Part shown: piece by piece, positions 43,632-52,376 of the stretch
Numbering within the stretch: the stretch's first letter is position 1
Layout of the letters: the number at the start of each line of letters is the position of its first letter
Origin: Pseudomonas viridiflava
GTDB taxonomy: Bacteria; Pseudomonadota; Gammaproteobacteria; Pseudomonadales; Pseudomonadaceae
Assembly (NCBI RefSeq): GCF_900590755.1
Contig: NZ_UUOC01000010.1
Span: 1-64,000, forward strand
Length of the DNA stretch: 64,000 nucleotides
Reading direction: 5' to 3'
Notes under the pieces: generated by a model
What the model was told of the DNA's origin: nothing
What the model saw: only the letters and a program-made list of their open reading frames with translations
The model's database searches: none
Made by a program: the position numbers and the translations under genes

Positions 43632-45401
43632 TCATGCCTGCACCAGCGGGCCAGGGTTTTTAATGTATTGCTCGACGATGGCCTTGGCCGAGAACAGCGT
43701 GATGGCGCCGATCATCGAGGTCGGGTTGGCCTGGAAATTCTGCGGGAAAGCGTTGCCGCCCGGCACGAACACGTTGTGCACGTCCCAGCTCTGCAGGTAG
43801 CGGTTCAGCGCCGTGGTTTTCGGATCGTCGCCCATCACCGCGCCGCCCACGTTGTGGGTGGACACGTACTTGGTGATATCCCAATGGGAATCCATCGACA
43901 GGAAGCTCTCGCTGAAGCTGTCCGGGCCCAGTTCTTTGGTGATATCCAGCACGATCTTGCGCAGGTGCTGCTGCAGTTTCAGTTCGTTCTGTTTCCAGTC
44001 GAAGGTGATGCGCAGCAGTGGCAGGCCCCATGGATCTTTGTACGTCGGGTCCAGGTCCACGTAGTGGCCGCGATAAGACTGGCAGCTGGTGGTGATGCTG
44101 ACTTTCATGGAGTGGCCGTACCAGTCGACCATGCCTTCTTTCCAGCCCTGACCCCAATCCGGCGTCCCGCTTGGCAGCGCGGTGCCGATAGGCGCACCGG
44201 TGGCTTGCGAGCTGTGGATCTTCGCGCCGCCGATGAAACCCAGCGCCGCGCCATCGTAGTTGCCTGGCGAGATGTCGTTGAACATCTGCCCGGTCGCACC
44301 GGCCGTGGCAAATGGGTTGAATTCCTTGTCCTTGAAGAACAGGGTCGAGCCGCCGTTGCTGAGGAACGCGTAGTTGCGACCCACAGTACCGGTTTCCGTG
44401 ATCGGGTCGTAAGGCTTGCCGATGCCGGACAGCAGCATCAGGCGCACGTTGACGAACTGGAAGCCTGCCAGGATGACGATGCCGGCAGGCTGGAAAACCA
44501 GGTTGCCGTCAGCGTCGGCGTAGGTCACGCCTTTGGCGGTTTTGCCGTCCGGGTGCAGTTCGACCTTCAAGACGTTGGCGTTAACGCGGTAGGAGAAGTT
44601 CTCCATGCGCTTGAGCGAATCCAGCACCGCCGTTTGCGGCGAAGCCTTGGAGTAGTTCAGGCACGGGTACTTGCTGCAATAACCGCAGTAGTTGCATGGC
44701 GCGATCTGGTTGCCGTAAGGGTTGGTCCACGCTTGGGATACGTTCGCCGACGGGTTCGGGAACGGGTGGTAGCCCATACGGGTGGCCACTTCGGCAAACA
44801 TCTTGGTGTTCAGCGTGTCTTGCAGAGGCGGCAGCGGGAAGGGTTCCGAGCGCGGGCCTTCGAACGGGTCACCGCCGGCCATGATCTGGCCACGCAGGTT
44901 GCCGGTGTTACCGGACAGGCCACAGATCTTGTCGAACTTGTCCAGGAACGGCTCGATTTCTTCCCAGGTGAACGGGTAGTCGCCGATGCGCATGTCTTCT
45001 TGCAGGATGCCCGGCTTGTAGGCCTGGTCTGCATAAGTCTTGAGCTTGATGTCGGTTGGCGTAGGACGAATCAGTACGCCGGTCCAGTGCAGGCCCGAAC
45101 CGCCGACGCCAGTGCCAGGTTCGAAGGCGCCCCACTTGCGAGTCGGCAGCGCGACGTCGTTGGCGGTGTGGCGCACAGTCATGGCGGCCGCTTTCGGGGT
45201 GGCCATGATCTTGTTGCGAATGCCGTATGCGTATTGATCGGCAGGCTTTGGATAAGCGAAGTCGGTGTTATTGCGATCTTCACCGCGCTCCAGGGCGCGA
45301 ACTTTCAAACCTGCCTGAGCCAGTTCAATGCTCATCAACGAGCCGGCCCAGCCGAGGCCGACGACAACTACGTCGACTTCGTCATTAGTAATATTTGCCA
45401 T
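43632..45401 (-). CDS. Gluconate 2-dehydrogenase, FAD (GMC) catalytic subunit
   Basis: A 589-residue GMC oxidoreductase. FAD-binding GLGWAGS at 15-21 and Glu38 ending the second strand; cysteine cluster C236-x2-C-x2-C-x4-C247 (APCNYCGYCSKYPC), as in the Fe-S site of FAD-dependent sugar dehydrogenases; C-terminal GMC motif STHNVGGAVMGDD. Oxidises D-gluconate to 2-ketogluconate in the periplasm. It has no signal peptide and is presumably carried across by the Tat signal of the small subunit. Confidence 0.92.
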   Translation of the reverse strand: MANITNDEVDVVVVGLGWAGSLMSIELAQAGLKVRALERGEDRNNTDFAYPKPADQYAYGIRNKIMATPKAAAMTVRHTANDVALPTRKWGAFEPGTGVGGSGLHWTGVLIRPTPTDIKLKTYADQAYKPGILQEDMRIGDYPFTWEEIEPFLDKFDKICGLSGNTGNLRGQIMAGGDPFEGPRSEPFPLPPLQDTLNTKMFAEVATRMGYHPFPNPSANVSQAWTNPYGNQIAPCNYCGYCSKYPCLNYSKASPQTAVLDSLKRMENFSYRVNANVLKVELHPDGKTAKGVTYADADGNLVFQPAGIVILAGFQFVNVRLMLLSGIGKPYDPITETGTVGRNYAFLSNGGSTLFFKDKEFNPFATAGATGQMFNDISPGNYDGAALGFIGGAKIHSSQATGAPIGTALPSGTPDWGQGWKEGMVDWYGHSMKVSITTSCQSYRGHYVDLDPTYKDPWGLPLLRITFDWKQNELKLQQHLRKIVLDITKELGPDSFSESFLSMDSHWDITKYVSTHNVGGAVMGDDPKTTALNRYLQSWDVHNVFVPGGNAFPQNFQANPTSMIGAITLFSAKAIVEQYIKNPGPLVQA

Positions 45402-45437
45402 GGGAAACCTATGCTGGAAATGCTTGGCGAAAAGAGA

Positions 45438-46157
45438 TCAACCGCGCTGGCCGCTGATGCTGACCGGCCCGAGGGGATACTTGACGTTGTGCTGTGTCAC
45501 CCATTCCACGTAACTGGCGCGGGCTCCGGGGAAACCAATGGCGATCCAGGCTTTCATGCCTTTGTTGCCGCCATAGATCGGGTCGGAGAGATAACCCTGC
45601 TTGGTGTGGTTGAGCATTTCGCCAAAGAACTGCTTGGACTTGAGCACGTCTTCGCCAAAGGCCTTGAAGGCCACTTCGCCTTTTTGCAGTTGCTTCAAGA
45701 CGTCGTCTTTTTTTGCAGTGTCCAGCGCGGCGAAATTCTTGCCGTGCTTTTCCTGACAGAAAGCATCAGTGCACTTGATGCCTTTCTGATAGATCTCTTG
45801 CGGGCGATACGGGATCTGATAGCCCATTTCCGCTGGCGCATCGAGTTTGAAAGGACCTTCCAGATAGATCTCGCTGCCCAGATCGCTGGCCAGTTGCTGA
45901 TCGACAAAAATCGGCACGTTGGTTTCCAGCGCACCAGGGCCACGGCCCCCGGCTGGAATGATGCGGTCGCAGGCGGCCATGATGAAGGCCCACTCAGCGG
46001 CGCTGAAAAAGGTCGGGCGATATTCTTCAAGTTTCGGCGCAACCATCTCCGCTGCTTCAGCAGCGCTCAGGCCTTTGATAGCGACGCCTATCGCCGGTAA
46101 CGCAATCAGAGAAGAAAGCAGAAACTTCCTTCGTGATGTTGGTTTGTTTAACAACAT
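45438..46157 (-). CDS. Gluconate 2-dehydrogenase, small (gamma) subunit
   Basis: A 239-residue subunit with a Tat signal at the N terminus (SRRKFLLSSLIALPAIG, 8-24). The gluconate 2-dehydrogenase subunit 3 fold is seen as SAAEWAFIMAACDRIIP and ATYVEW-like C-terminal sequence (RASYVEWVTQHNVKYPLGPVS). It binds the FAD subunit and supplies the export signal. First gene of the operon. Confidence 0.9.
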   Translation of the reverse strand: MLLNKPTSRRKFLLSSLIALPAIGVAIKGLSAAEAAEMVAPKLEEYRPTFFSAAEWAFIMAACDRIIPAGGRGPGALETNVPIFVDQQLASDLGSEIYLEGPFKLDAPAEMGYQIPYRPQEIYQKGIKCTDAFCQEKHGKNFAALDTAKKDDVLKQLQKGEVAFKAFGEDVLKSKQFFGEMLNHTKQGYLSDPIYGGNKGMKAWIAIGFPGARASYVEWVTQHNVKYPLGPVSISGQRG

Positions 46158-46697
46158 GTAGAGGCCCCTTGAATGCTCACAAGAAACCCGGACGGTGCTT
46201 TTCGGAAATCGAAAGCCTCGACCTGCTGTGCAACCCCTGGGCGAACGCGAATAGCGCGCAGCCGAATACGCCCTCGATTGAAGGACAGTTACGGCGACGT
46301 TTTCAGGTTCCGGATCGTTTCAACGAAAAGCGATGGTTGGTGGTTCTTCCAACCTGTGACCGGCCACGTAAAAGGCATACGTTGACAGTCGACAGACAAC
46401 TCGCAGTCGTTTCAGGCGCGGGGGCGCAATCAGGAACAGGGCTGGCAGACCTCAGGGGTTGCTCTAATTGTGATTCGTTTGCATAGGGCTGGCTGGATGT
46501 AACAGCTTCATTCAGCACAGCATTGAGGCGCGACACTTGAGTGCCGTCTGCTCATCACGGGTAGCCGGATGCTATCAGGTTTGAAAAAGATGAGACAAAT
46601 TATTTCTTGTTTGTTGTCAAGGTGTTGAGATGTCGCATCTGGTACGGGTGTGCCATTTTTTGATGTTTGGCTGAGATATCTTTGGAAGATCCCAAAC
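46158..46697. other. Gene-free stretch upstream of the gluconate dehydrogenase operon
   Basis: About 540 bases with no convincing gene on either strand; open frames here lack ribosome-binding sites and family features. It should contain the promoter of the gluconate dehydrogenase operon (minus strand), but I cannot point to boxes with confidence. Confidence 0.5.
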
Positions 46698-46772
46698 CTG
46701 TAGGAGCTGCCGAAGGCTGCGAACGGCGGTGTGTCAGGAAACCTTGTTCGCAGCCTTCGGCAGCTCCTACAG
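46698..46772. repeat. REPIN, class I arms
   Basis: Inverted GTAGGAGCTGCCGAAGGC arms 40 bases before a Fur box. Confidence 0.88.
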
Positions 46773-46811
46773 GGGGCCCGGACATCAGCAGATCTGCATG
46801 CTGTCTTTATC

Positions 46812-46830
46812 GCCAATGATTCTCATTTGT
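46812..46830. promoter_or_regulatory. Predicted Fur box upstream of sigma factor
   Basis: GCCAATGATTCTCATTTGT has the core dyad AATGAT/TCATT and agrees with the Fur consensus at 12 of 19 positions; 42 bases before the sigma-factor ATG. Confidence 0.7.
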
Positions 46831-46872
46831 GATATTTTCCGCCGCTCGCTTTCCTGCCAGTCAAGGTGGCCT

Positions 46873-47370
46873 ATGTCCGGCTCTGATCTCAAGGCGTTGT
46901 ATCTTGCCCATCGTGGAGAAATTCAGGATTACCTGAATCGTCGTTTACGCTGCAAAGAGACCGCCGCCGACCTGACCCAGGACACCTTTATTCGCCTGTC
47001 CGAGCAGATGGGCCGCACACGCATCGAAAACTTTCGCGCCTACCTGTTCTCCAGTGCCCGCAACCTGTTCATCGATCACACCCGCCGTCAGGAACATCGT
47101 CAGGGCGAGACGCTGGATCCGCAGGCCATGAACAGCGTCGAGCAGGGCACCCCGTCACTTGAGCAGATTGCAATCGCCAATCAGCAATTGTCTGCCTTGA
47201 ATGAGGTGATCAAGAACATGCCCGAGCCATGCCGTGAGGTGTTTCTGATGGTTCGGGTTGAAGGGCTGACGTATGTCGAAATTGGCGAGCGTCTCGGGGT
47301 TTCTTCGAAGACTGCCTACAGCCGCATGGTCAGGGCGCTGGATCTGTTGAAGCTCGGAATGCGCGAATGA
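46873..47370 (+). CDS. FecI-type ECF sigma factor
   Basis: A 165-residue iron-starvation sigma of the FpvI/PupI kind: region 2 (ETAADLTQDTFIRLSEQMG, NFRAYLFSSARNLFIDHTRR) and region 4 (VEGLTYVEIGERLGVSSKTAYSRMVRAL). AGGTGG lies just upstream of the ATG. It leads the third sigma/FecR/receptor set. Confidence 0.9.
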   Translation: MSGSDLKALYLAHRGEIQDYLNRRLRCKETAADLTQDTFIRLSEQMGRTRIENFRAYLFSSARNLFIDHTRRQEHRQGETLDPQAMNSVEQGTPSLEQIAIANQQLSALNEVIKNMPEPCREVFLMVRVEGLTYVEIGERLGVSSKTAYSRMVRALDLLKLGMRE

Positions 47371-47464
47371 CCATCATCTCGTATTTGCCCGAACGGCGAG
47401 CCTGCGGCTGCGAGCTGGACTACAATCGGCCGCTGACATTATCGCGAATCGAATTGATCATCCC

Positions 47465-48430
47465 ATGAGCGCTGAACCTCCCTTCCTCAAACTCTGCGCC
47501 CCGGCACCCGATGACGTCAGCCATCAGGCCAGCCGCTGGTTTGCGTTGATGCAGGGTGGGGCTGTGACCGAGGCTGACCGACAAGCGTTGGCTGAGTGGA
47601 TCGCCGCTGACCCCCAGCATTCGCAAGCCTATGCCGAGCTGGAAAATTTATGGGCGGCCACTGCGCTATTGGCTCAACCGGTTGCGCCAGCAGCGCCGGT
47701 TCAATTGTCCCGGCGTCGCTTTGTCGGATTGGGCATGGCCGCCTGTGCAGCGGCGGTCACTGCCAGTGCGACGACCTTGTGGTTCAAGGGCGTGGGCTCA
47801 CCTTTCGCCGATCTGCAAACCGCCGTGGGCGAGCGTCGGGTGGTGCAGTTGCCGGACGGATCAAGCGTCGAACTGGCGGGCAATACGGCGCTCAATGTGG
47901 ATTTCTCAGCGACAAAGCGCTCTCTGGAGTTGCTTCAGGGCGAGGCTTTTTTCACCGTTTTGCCTGATGCTGCTGGCGAGCTTGTGGTCAGCACGCCAGC
48001 CGGGCGGGTGGTCGCTCGCGAAGGCGAGTTCTGCGTGTCATGCGACGACGCGACCACACTGCTGGCAGTCAGTCGGCATACGGTGCAGGTCAGGACTGCG
48101 GGCCAGCAGACAGATCTGGGTGAAGGGTTTTCCCTGCGTTTCAGTGCCACGCAGACCGGTGCGATCCAGCGTGCCGAGCTGGACCAGATGCTCGCCTGGC
48201 GTAACGGCCGGCTGGTGTTCTTCGACAAGCCGCTGTTGACGGTGGTCAACGAACTGCAACGCTGGCGCACTGGCAAGATATTCATCGCCGACCAACAGCT
48301 CGCGGCACGACGCGTCAGCCTGATCCTCAACCTGAATCGCCCTGACCAGATGCTCGACGTCCTGGCCAAGGCCCTGTCGGTGCGCATGAGCCGGTATACG
48401 GATCTGGTGACGGTTATTCATGCGGTGTAA
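47465..48430 (+). CDS. FecR-type anti-sigma regulator
   Basis: A 321-residue FecR protein: cytoplasmic part (ASRWFALMQGGAVTEADRQALAEW), membrane segment with twin-arginine-like start at 82-102 (SRRRFVGLGMAACAAAVTA), and periplasmic FecR domain (VVQLPDGSSVELAGNTALNVDFS). A 94-base gap separates it from the sigma gene, unlike the overlapping pairs at 11 and 38 kb. Confidence 0.9.
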   Translation: MSAEPPFLKLCAPAPDDVSHQASRWFALMQGGAVTEADRQALAEWIAADPQHSQAYAELENLWAATALLAQPVAPAAPVQLSRRRFVGLGMAACAAAVTASATTLWFKGVGSPFADLQTAVGERRVVQLPDGSSVELAGNTALNVDFSATKRSLELLQGEAFFTVLPDAAGELVVSTPAGRVVAREGEFCVSCDDATTLLAVSRHTVQVRTAGQQTDLGEGFSLRFSATQTGAIQRAELDQMLAWRNGRLVFFDKPLLTVVNELQRWRTGKIFIADQQLAARRVSLILNLNRPDQMLDVLAKALSVRMSRYTDLVTVIHAV

Positions 48431-48480
48431 GCCGCCGCCGCATTCAAATATAGATATCTATCTGAATTGGAATGCTTTCC

Positions 48481-48570
48481 CTGTAGGAGTGAGCTTGCTC
48501 GCGATAGCGTCAAGTCAGACGATGGGTTAGTCATAGACAAACCGAATCGCGAGCAAGCTCACTCCTACAG
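48481..48570. repeat. REPIN, class IV arms, between fecR-like and receptor genes
   Basis: Inverted GTAGGAGTGAGCTTGCTCGC arms in the 303-base gap that must also contain the receptor promoter. The rest of the gap shows no gene. Confidence 0.88.
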
Positions 48571-48733
48571 GGTTGTGGGGTTGCTGCGCGACTGGGACCG
48601 CTAGTCAGCGAATCTCAACACCCCCCAATAAAATTATTTCACCCGCCCTTCAGGTATTGCGATCAGTCATCCGTCTTAACCTGACTGATAGCTATTTGCA
48701 TGTCTGTGCATCTCTCATAGGAAGTAAACCTGA

Positions 48734-51163
48734 ATGGCAAAGCACTACAATTCTGGACGCAAAACGGGTACGCAATGGCGCAGCGGTGCCCGTGGCGCGG
48801 TGTTGGCTTGCACACTGCTGGTAAGTGCCGTTCAGGCTCAAGCGGCGTCCGGTGATGCTGGCGGGGCATCGGTGGAAAAGTTATCCCTCAACATCCCGGC
48901 CCAGCAATTGCGCCAGGCACTGCTGGTGTTCAGCCAGCAATCCGGCCAGAACGTGCTGCTCGACGGCAACCTCGATCCTGCACTGCGCAGCACGGGCGTG
49001 ACGGGGCTTTACTCGGCGCAAGAAGCATTGGGTGTGTTGCTGCAGGGCAGTGGCTATGGCTTCGCCCGAACTGATTCGGCGACGGTCTACCTGGTGCCCT
49101 TGCCTAAAGGTTCTCAGGATCAGGCTGGCAAAGAAGTGAATCTGCCCGCCACGCAGATTCAGCAGAGTTCGTTTCAAGACAGCAGCCAGAGCCACAGCTA
49201 CAGAGGCAGGGCCGTCGCCAGCACCACGCGCATGGGCCTGAGCGACAAGGAAACCCCGCAGGCGGTGACCACCATTACCCGCGCGCAAATTGACGACTTC
49301 CAGCTCAACAGCATCAAGGAAGCCCTGCGCAGCGCGCCGACGATCACCGTCGAACAGTTTGAAACCGACCGCACGGCGTTCACCTCTCGCGGCTTCATCG
49401 TCGACAATTTCGCCTTCGATGGTGCTGGCATGCCGTTGTCCTCCAGCGTGCTGGTGGGCGATCAGGACATGACCGAATTTGAACAGGTGGACGTGCTGCA
49501 CGGTTCCAGCGGGCTGATGACCGGAGCGGGTAACCCGTCGGCCATGATCAATCTGGTCCGCAAGCGACCGACCGATACGTTCCAGGCCAGAGTCGACAGC
49601 AGTGTGGGTTCCTGGGACAACCGTCGCCTGGGTCTGGATGTCTCCGGCCCGTTGACGGACAGCGGCAATGTGCGCGGACGCTTTATCACGTCCCACGACA
49701 AGGGCAATTCTTATCTCGACCGCTACAGCCACGAAGTCAACGTGGCGGCAGGGCTGCTGGCATTTGACCTGTCCGATGCCGATACCCTGACCGTGGGCTT
49801 TTCCCAGCAAGACAGCCTCGCCAACGGCAGCACGTGGGGCGCGTTGCCCATCGCCGATTATCAGGGCAATCGCATTCACTACAGCGATCGCAATTCAAGC
49901 GTCGGTCAGCCGTGGACCTACTGGAACATCCATACCAAGCGTGCATTCGCTGAGCTGGCCCACGATTTCGGCAATGGCTGGGAAAGCAAACTCACCGTCA
50001 CGGGCGTCAGTCAGCATCAGGACACCAAGATGCTGTACGCCATCCCGGCCACTGCCACGGATGCCTTCGCCTACATAAACCGCACCACCAGCACCGAACA
50101 TCAATTGTCCGGCGATGCGCAATTGTCCGGGCCATTCAGCCTGCTCGGCCGTGAACACCAACTGACCGTGGGCGCCAATTACGGCCGCACTCGCCATGAC
50201 GAACGCGGGCGTTATAAAGACGTTTCCGGCAACCAGATCGTCAGCCTCGCCGATGCGTTGGCGGGCAGGGTGGCGGAGCCGGAAATGAATTATTCCGATT
50301 CGCTCAATACCCAGATATTCACCGACCGCCAGAAAAGCCTGTTCGCCGGAGCGCGCTTCAGTATTGTCGACGACCTGCACTGGATCGCCGGTGCGCGCAT
50401 GCTCAGCGCCGATGGTGAGGGCGCTGGCTACGGCTCGCCGCACAACACCCGCGTACACGGCAAGGTGACGCCTTACACCGGACTGGTCTACGACCTCACC
50501 CCGCAGTGGAGTCTTTACGCCAGCTGGACTGAAATCTTCAAACCGCAGTATCTGCGCAGCACCAGCGGCGGGGTGATTCTGCCGCTTGAAGGTAAAAGCA
50601 TGGAGGCGGGGGTCAAGGGCAACCTGTTCGATGACCAGTTGAACGTCACCGCTGCGGTGTTCAAGACCGACCAGCAAAACGTTGCCGAACTCACCGGCGA
50701 AATCGTCAACGGTCAGTACGTGTATCGCGGCGTGGATTTCAAGAGCCAGGGCGTCGAGCTGGAAGCGTCCGGCGAAATACTGTCGGGCCTGGAGCTGGCT
50801 GGCGGTTACACCTATGTGCAGTTTGAAGATAACAATGGCGACAAGGCCCGGCAGTACGTCCCAAGCCAAACTCTGCGCGGCAGTCTGACGTACCGCCTGC
50901 CAATGCTACCCAAAGCCCGGGTCGGCACCCGCGTGCAATGGCAAAGCGCGACCGAGCTCGACTCCAACAGCAACGTTTCCCAGAGTGCCTATGCCCTGGT
51001 GGACCTGATGGCCAGTTACGACTTCGACGATCACTGGAGCACGTCCCTGAACCTGAACAACCTCAGCAACCAGAAGTATCTGCTGTCGCTGTATCAATCG
51101 GCGGGGTCAACAAACTACGGCGCACCACGTAATTTCACGGCTTCGGTGAGCTGGAAGTATTGA
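48734..51163 (+). CDS. TonB-dependent siderophore receptor with signalling domain, FpvA/PupB-like
   Basis: An 809-residue receptor. Signal peptide ending near VQAQAA (residue 38), STN domain (about 47-125: LNIPAQQLRQALLVFSQQSGQNVLLDG), plug (KETPQAVTTITRAQIDDF... VDVLHGSSGLMTGAGNPSAMINLVRKRPTD) and barrel ending SWKY. The HGSSGLMTGAGNPSAMIN stretch places it with pyoverdine/pseudobactin receptors; the ligand is inferred. Regulated by the sigma and FecR genes upstream. Two REP units follow the stop. Confidence 0.88.
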   Translation: MAKHYNSGRKTGTQWRSGARGAVLACTLLVSAVQAQAASGDAGGASVEKLSLNIPAQQLRQALLVFSQQSGQNVLLDGNLDPALRSTGVTGLYSAQEALGVLLQGSGYGFARTDSATVYLVPLPKGSQDQAGKEVNLPATQIQQSSFQDSSQSHSYRGRAVASTTRMGLSDKETPQAVTTITRAQIDDFQLNSIKEALRSAPTITVEQFETDRTAFTSRGFIVDNFAFDGAGMPLSSSVLVGDQDMTEFEQVDVLHGSSGLMTGAGNPSAMINLVRKRPTDTFQARVDSSVGSWDNRRLGLDVSGPLTDSGNVRGRFITSHDKGNSYLDRYSHEVNVAAGLLAFDLSDADTLTVGFSQQDSLANGSTWGALPIADYQGNRIHYSDRNSSVGQPWTYWNIHTKRAFAELAHDFGNGWESKLTVTGVSQHQDTKMLYAIPATATDAFAYINRTTSTEHQLSGDAQLSGPFSLLGREHQLTVGANYGRTRHDERGRYKDVSGNQIVSLADALAGRVAEPEMNYSDSLNTQIFTDRQKSLFAGARFSIVDDLHWIAGARMLSADGEGAGYGSPHNTRVHGKVTPYTGLVYDLTPQWSLYASWTEIFKPQYLRSTSGGVILPLEGKSMEAGVKGNLFDDQLNVTAAVFKTDQQNVAELTGEIVNGQYVYRGVDFKSQGVELEASGEILSGLELAGGYTYVQFEDNNGDKARQYVPSQTLRGSLTYRLPMLPKARVGTRVQWQSATELDSNSNVSQSAYALVDLMASYDFDDHWSTSLNLNNLSNQKYLLSLYQSAGSTNYGAPRNFTASVSWKY

Positions 51164-51213
51164 TCGGTCACGTGCGCTCCTACAGGATCGCGGTGTGCAG
51201 GAAGGAACGTAAG

Positions 51214-51299
51214 ACCTGCAGGAGCTGCCGAAGGCTGCGAATGGCGGTGTACCTGACACGCCGCCATCGCGGCCTCGCGCTGCTCGTGCGCTCCTACAG
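51214..51299. repeat. Mosaic REP unit, tandem copy 1
   Basis: Left arm is class I; the right end, read on the minus strand, is GTAGGAGCGCACGAGCAGC (class VII). A near copy follows 138 bases later. Confidence 0.7.
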
Positions 51300-51351
51300 A
51301 ATCGCGGCGTGTCTGAATAAGCGCGGAAACGCTATATCCGGGAAAACGCGG

Positions 51352-51437
51352 ACCTGTAGGAGCTGCCGAAGGCTGCGAATGGCGGTGTACCTGACACACC
51401 GCCATCGCGGCCTCGCATTGTTCGTGCGCTCTAAGGC
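51352..51437. repeat. Mosaic REP unit, tandem copy 2
   Basis: Nearly identical to the unit at 51214, including the class I left arm and class VII right side, whose last bases are changed (GCGCTCTAAGG). Confidence 0.7.
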
Positions 51438-51462
51438 ATAGCGTCAGGACTGACGATATTCC

Positions 51463-51639
51463 TTACGACTTACCTGCAAGAAATATGATCCACAGCGGCA
51501 GCGCGAGCACTATCGGCGCCACAATCAGCAAGACAATGCCTTTAACGACATATCGCCAGCGGTAGAGCGTGGTTCCTTCGGGGGGCGTCTCTGGCGTCTT
51601 TCCATAAATCCCAAAGGTCCAAGAGCCGCAACAATTCAA
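51463..51639 (-). CDS. Possible small membrane protein, start uncertain
   Basis: An open frame of 58 codons, too short for normal calling, ends in TAA at 51465-51463. It contains a loop (YGKTPETPPEGTTLYRWRY) followed by one hydrophobic helix (GIVLLIVAPIVLALPLWIIFLAG), which looks like real protein rather than noise. The only start in frame is a TTG; an in-frame TGA lies shortly upstream, while a neighbouring frame offers ATG codons. It may be a truncated or frameshifted remnant. Confidence 0.35.
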   Translation of the reverse strand: MNCCGSWTFGIYGKTPETPPEGTTLYRWRYVVKGIVLLIVAPIVLALPLWIIFLAGKS

Positions 51640-51800
51640 AAAGGCCCCAAATATCCATTCGCATTTTCATTCCTGTCCCTGCGACCTCGAATGGCTCTCC
51701 GTTTGCCCGCTCACACTTCATCCCCCGATTGCATGGATATCCGCCACAGTGGCGATACTCGGAGGGAATGTGTAGAGGTGGGGAAAGTGATACCCCAGAA

Positions 51801-51832
51801 ACAAGAAAGCCCGCACTAGGCGGGCTTCTTGT
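51801..51832 (-). terminator. Terminator of tRNA-Met
   Basis: Dyad AACAAGAAAGCCCGC with GCGGGCTTCTTGTT, giving a stem with a T-rich 3' side on the minus strand; 38 bases beyond the tRNA. Confidence 0.75.
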
Positions 51833-51870
51833 TGCTTCACAGACATCAAGGATGTCATGAAGCAGGTACT

Positions 51871-51947
51871 TGGTGGCTACACAGGGACTTGAACCCCGGA
51901 CCCCAGCATTATGAATGCTATGCTCTAACCAACTGAGCTATGTAGCC
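51871..51947 (-). tRNA. tRNA-Met (anticodon CAT), elongator type
   Basis: 77 bases including an encoded CCA. On the minus strand: GGCTACA acceptor stem closing with TGTAGCC, D-arm GCTCAGTTGGTTAGAGC, anticodon loop TTCATAA (CAT) and T-arm GGGGTTCAAGTCCC. The paired first base (G-C) marks it as elongator, not initiator, Met. Confidence 0.96.
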
Positions 51948-51958
51948 AAGTGGCGCGC

Positions 51959-51987
51959 ATTATTCGCGGATAACGGATATGTGTCAA
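51959..51987 (-). promoter_or_regulatory. Sigma-70 promoter of tRNA-Met
   Basis: On the minus strand TTGACA, 17 bases, AATAAT, then a GC-rich discriminator (GCGCGCC) before the tRNA. The discriminator is typical of stringently controlled stable-RNA promoters. Confidence 0.8.
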
Positions 51988-52041
51988 CACCTGTTTTAAA
52001 AAATTTATGCGTGTGATCAAGTGGTTAGGGTTTGGCTACTG

Positions 52042-52067
52042 AGCGCACTTAAATGGTGCGCTTTTTG
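52042..52067 (+). terminator. Orphan terminator hairpin
   Basis: AGCGCAC-TTAAATG-GTGCGCT followed by five T. It points rightwards but no plus-strand gene ends within 870 bases upstream. The following 300 bases up to the chemoreceptor contain no recognisable gene; a CCTGCTG/CAGCAGG dyad lies at 52327-52354. Confidence 0.55.
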
Positions 52068-52376
52068 TCGCTCAGGTTTTTATGCTGACTGTTACACCCG
52101 CCTTAGCATATTTGGGTGGTTTCGCCCCACGTAAGGGGCACAGTGCCAGCTTTTTGCTTTTCCCCTCCGATTCCAGAGCCTTTGCAGAGCGGTCCGAATA
52201 TTGCTTGCTTGCGCGCAGCAGCGGGATTCGAGGGGTGCTGCGCGTCGGTGTGAAAGCAAGATGTTCGAGTGGCTATCGCCATTGAAACAATAACATGGCA
52301 TTTTGCCGGTAATGATTTGAAAGACACCTGCTGCGGCTCTGCCAGCTCAGCAGGATGTCCAGGGGAGTGGTCGGAC

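Noticed and set aside
46133..46486. Plus-strand frame upstream of the gluconate dehydrogenase operon
   Set aside because: No ribosome-binding site, no family features, and it begins inside the gamma-subunit gene on the other strand.
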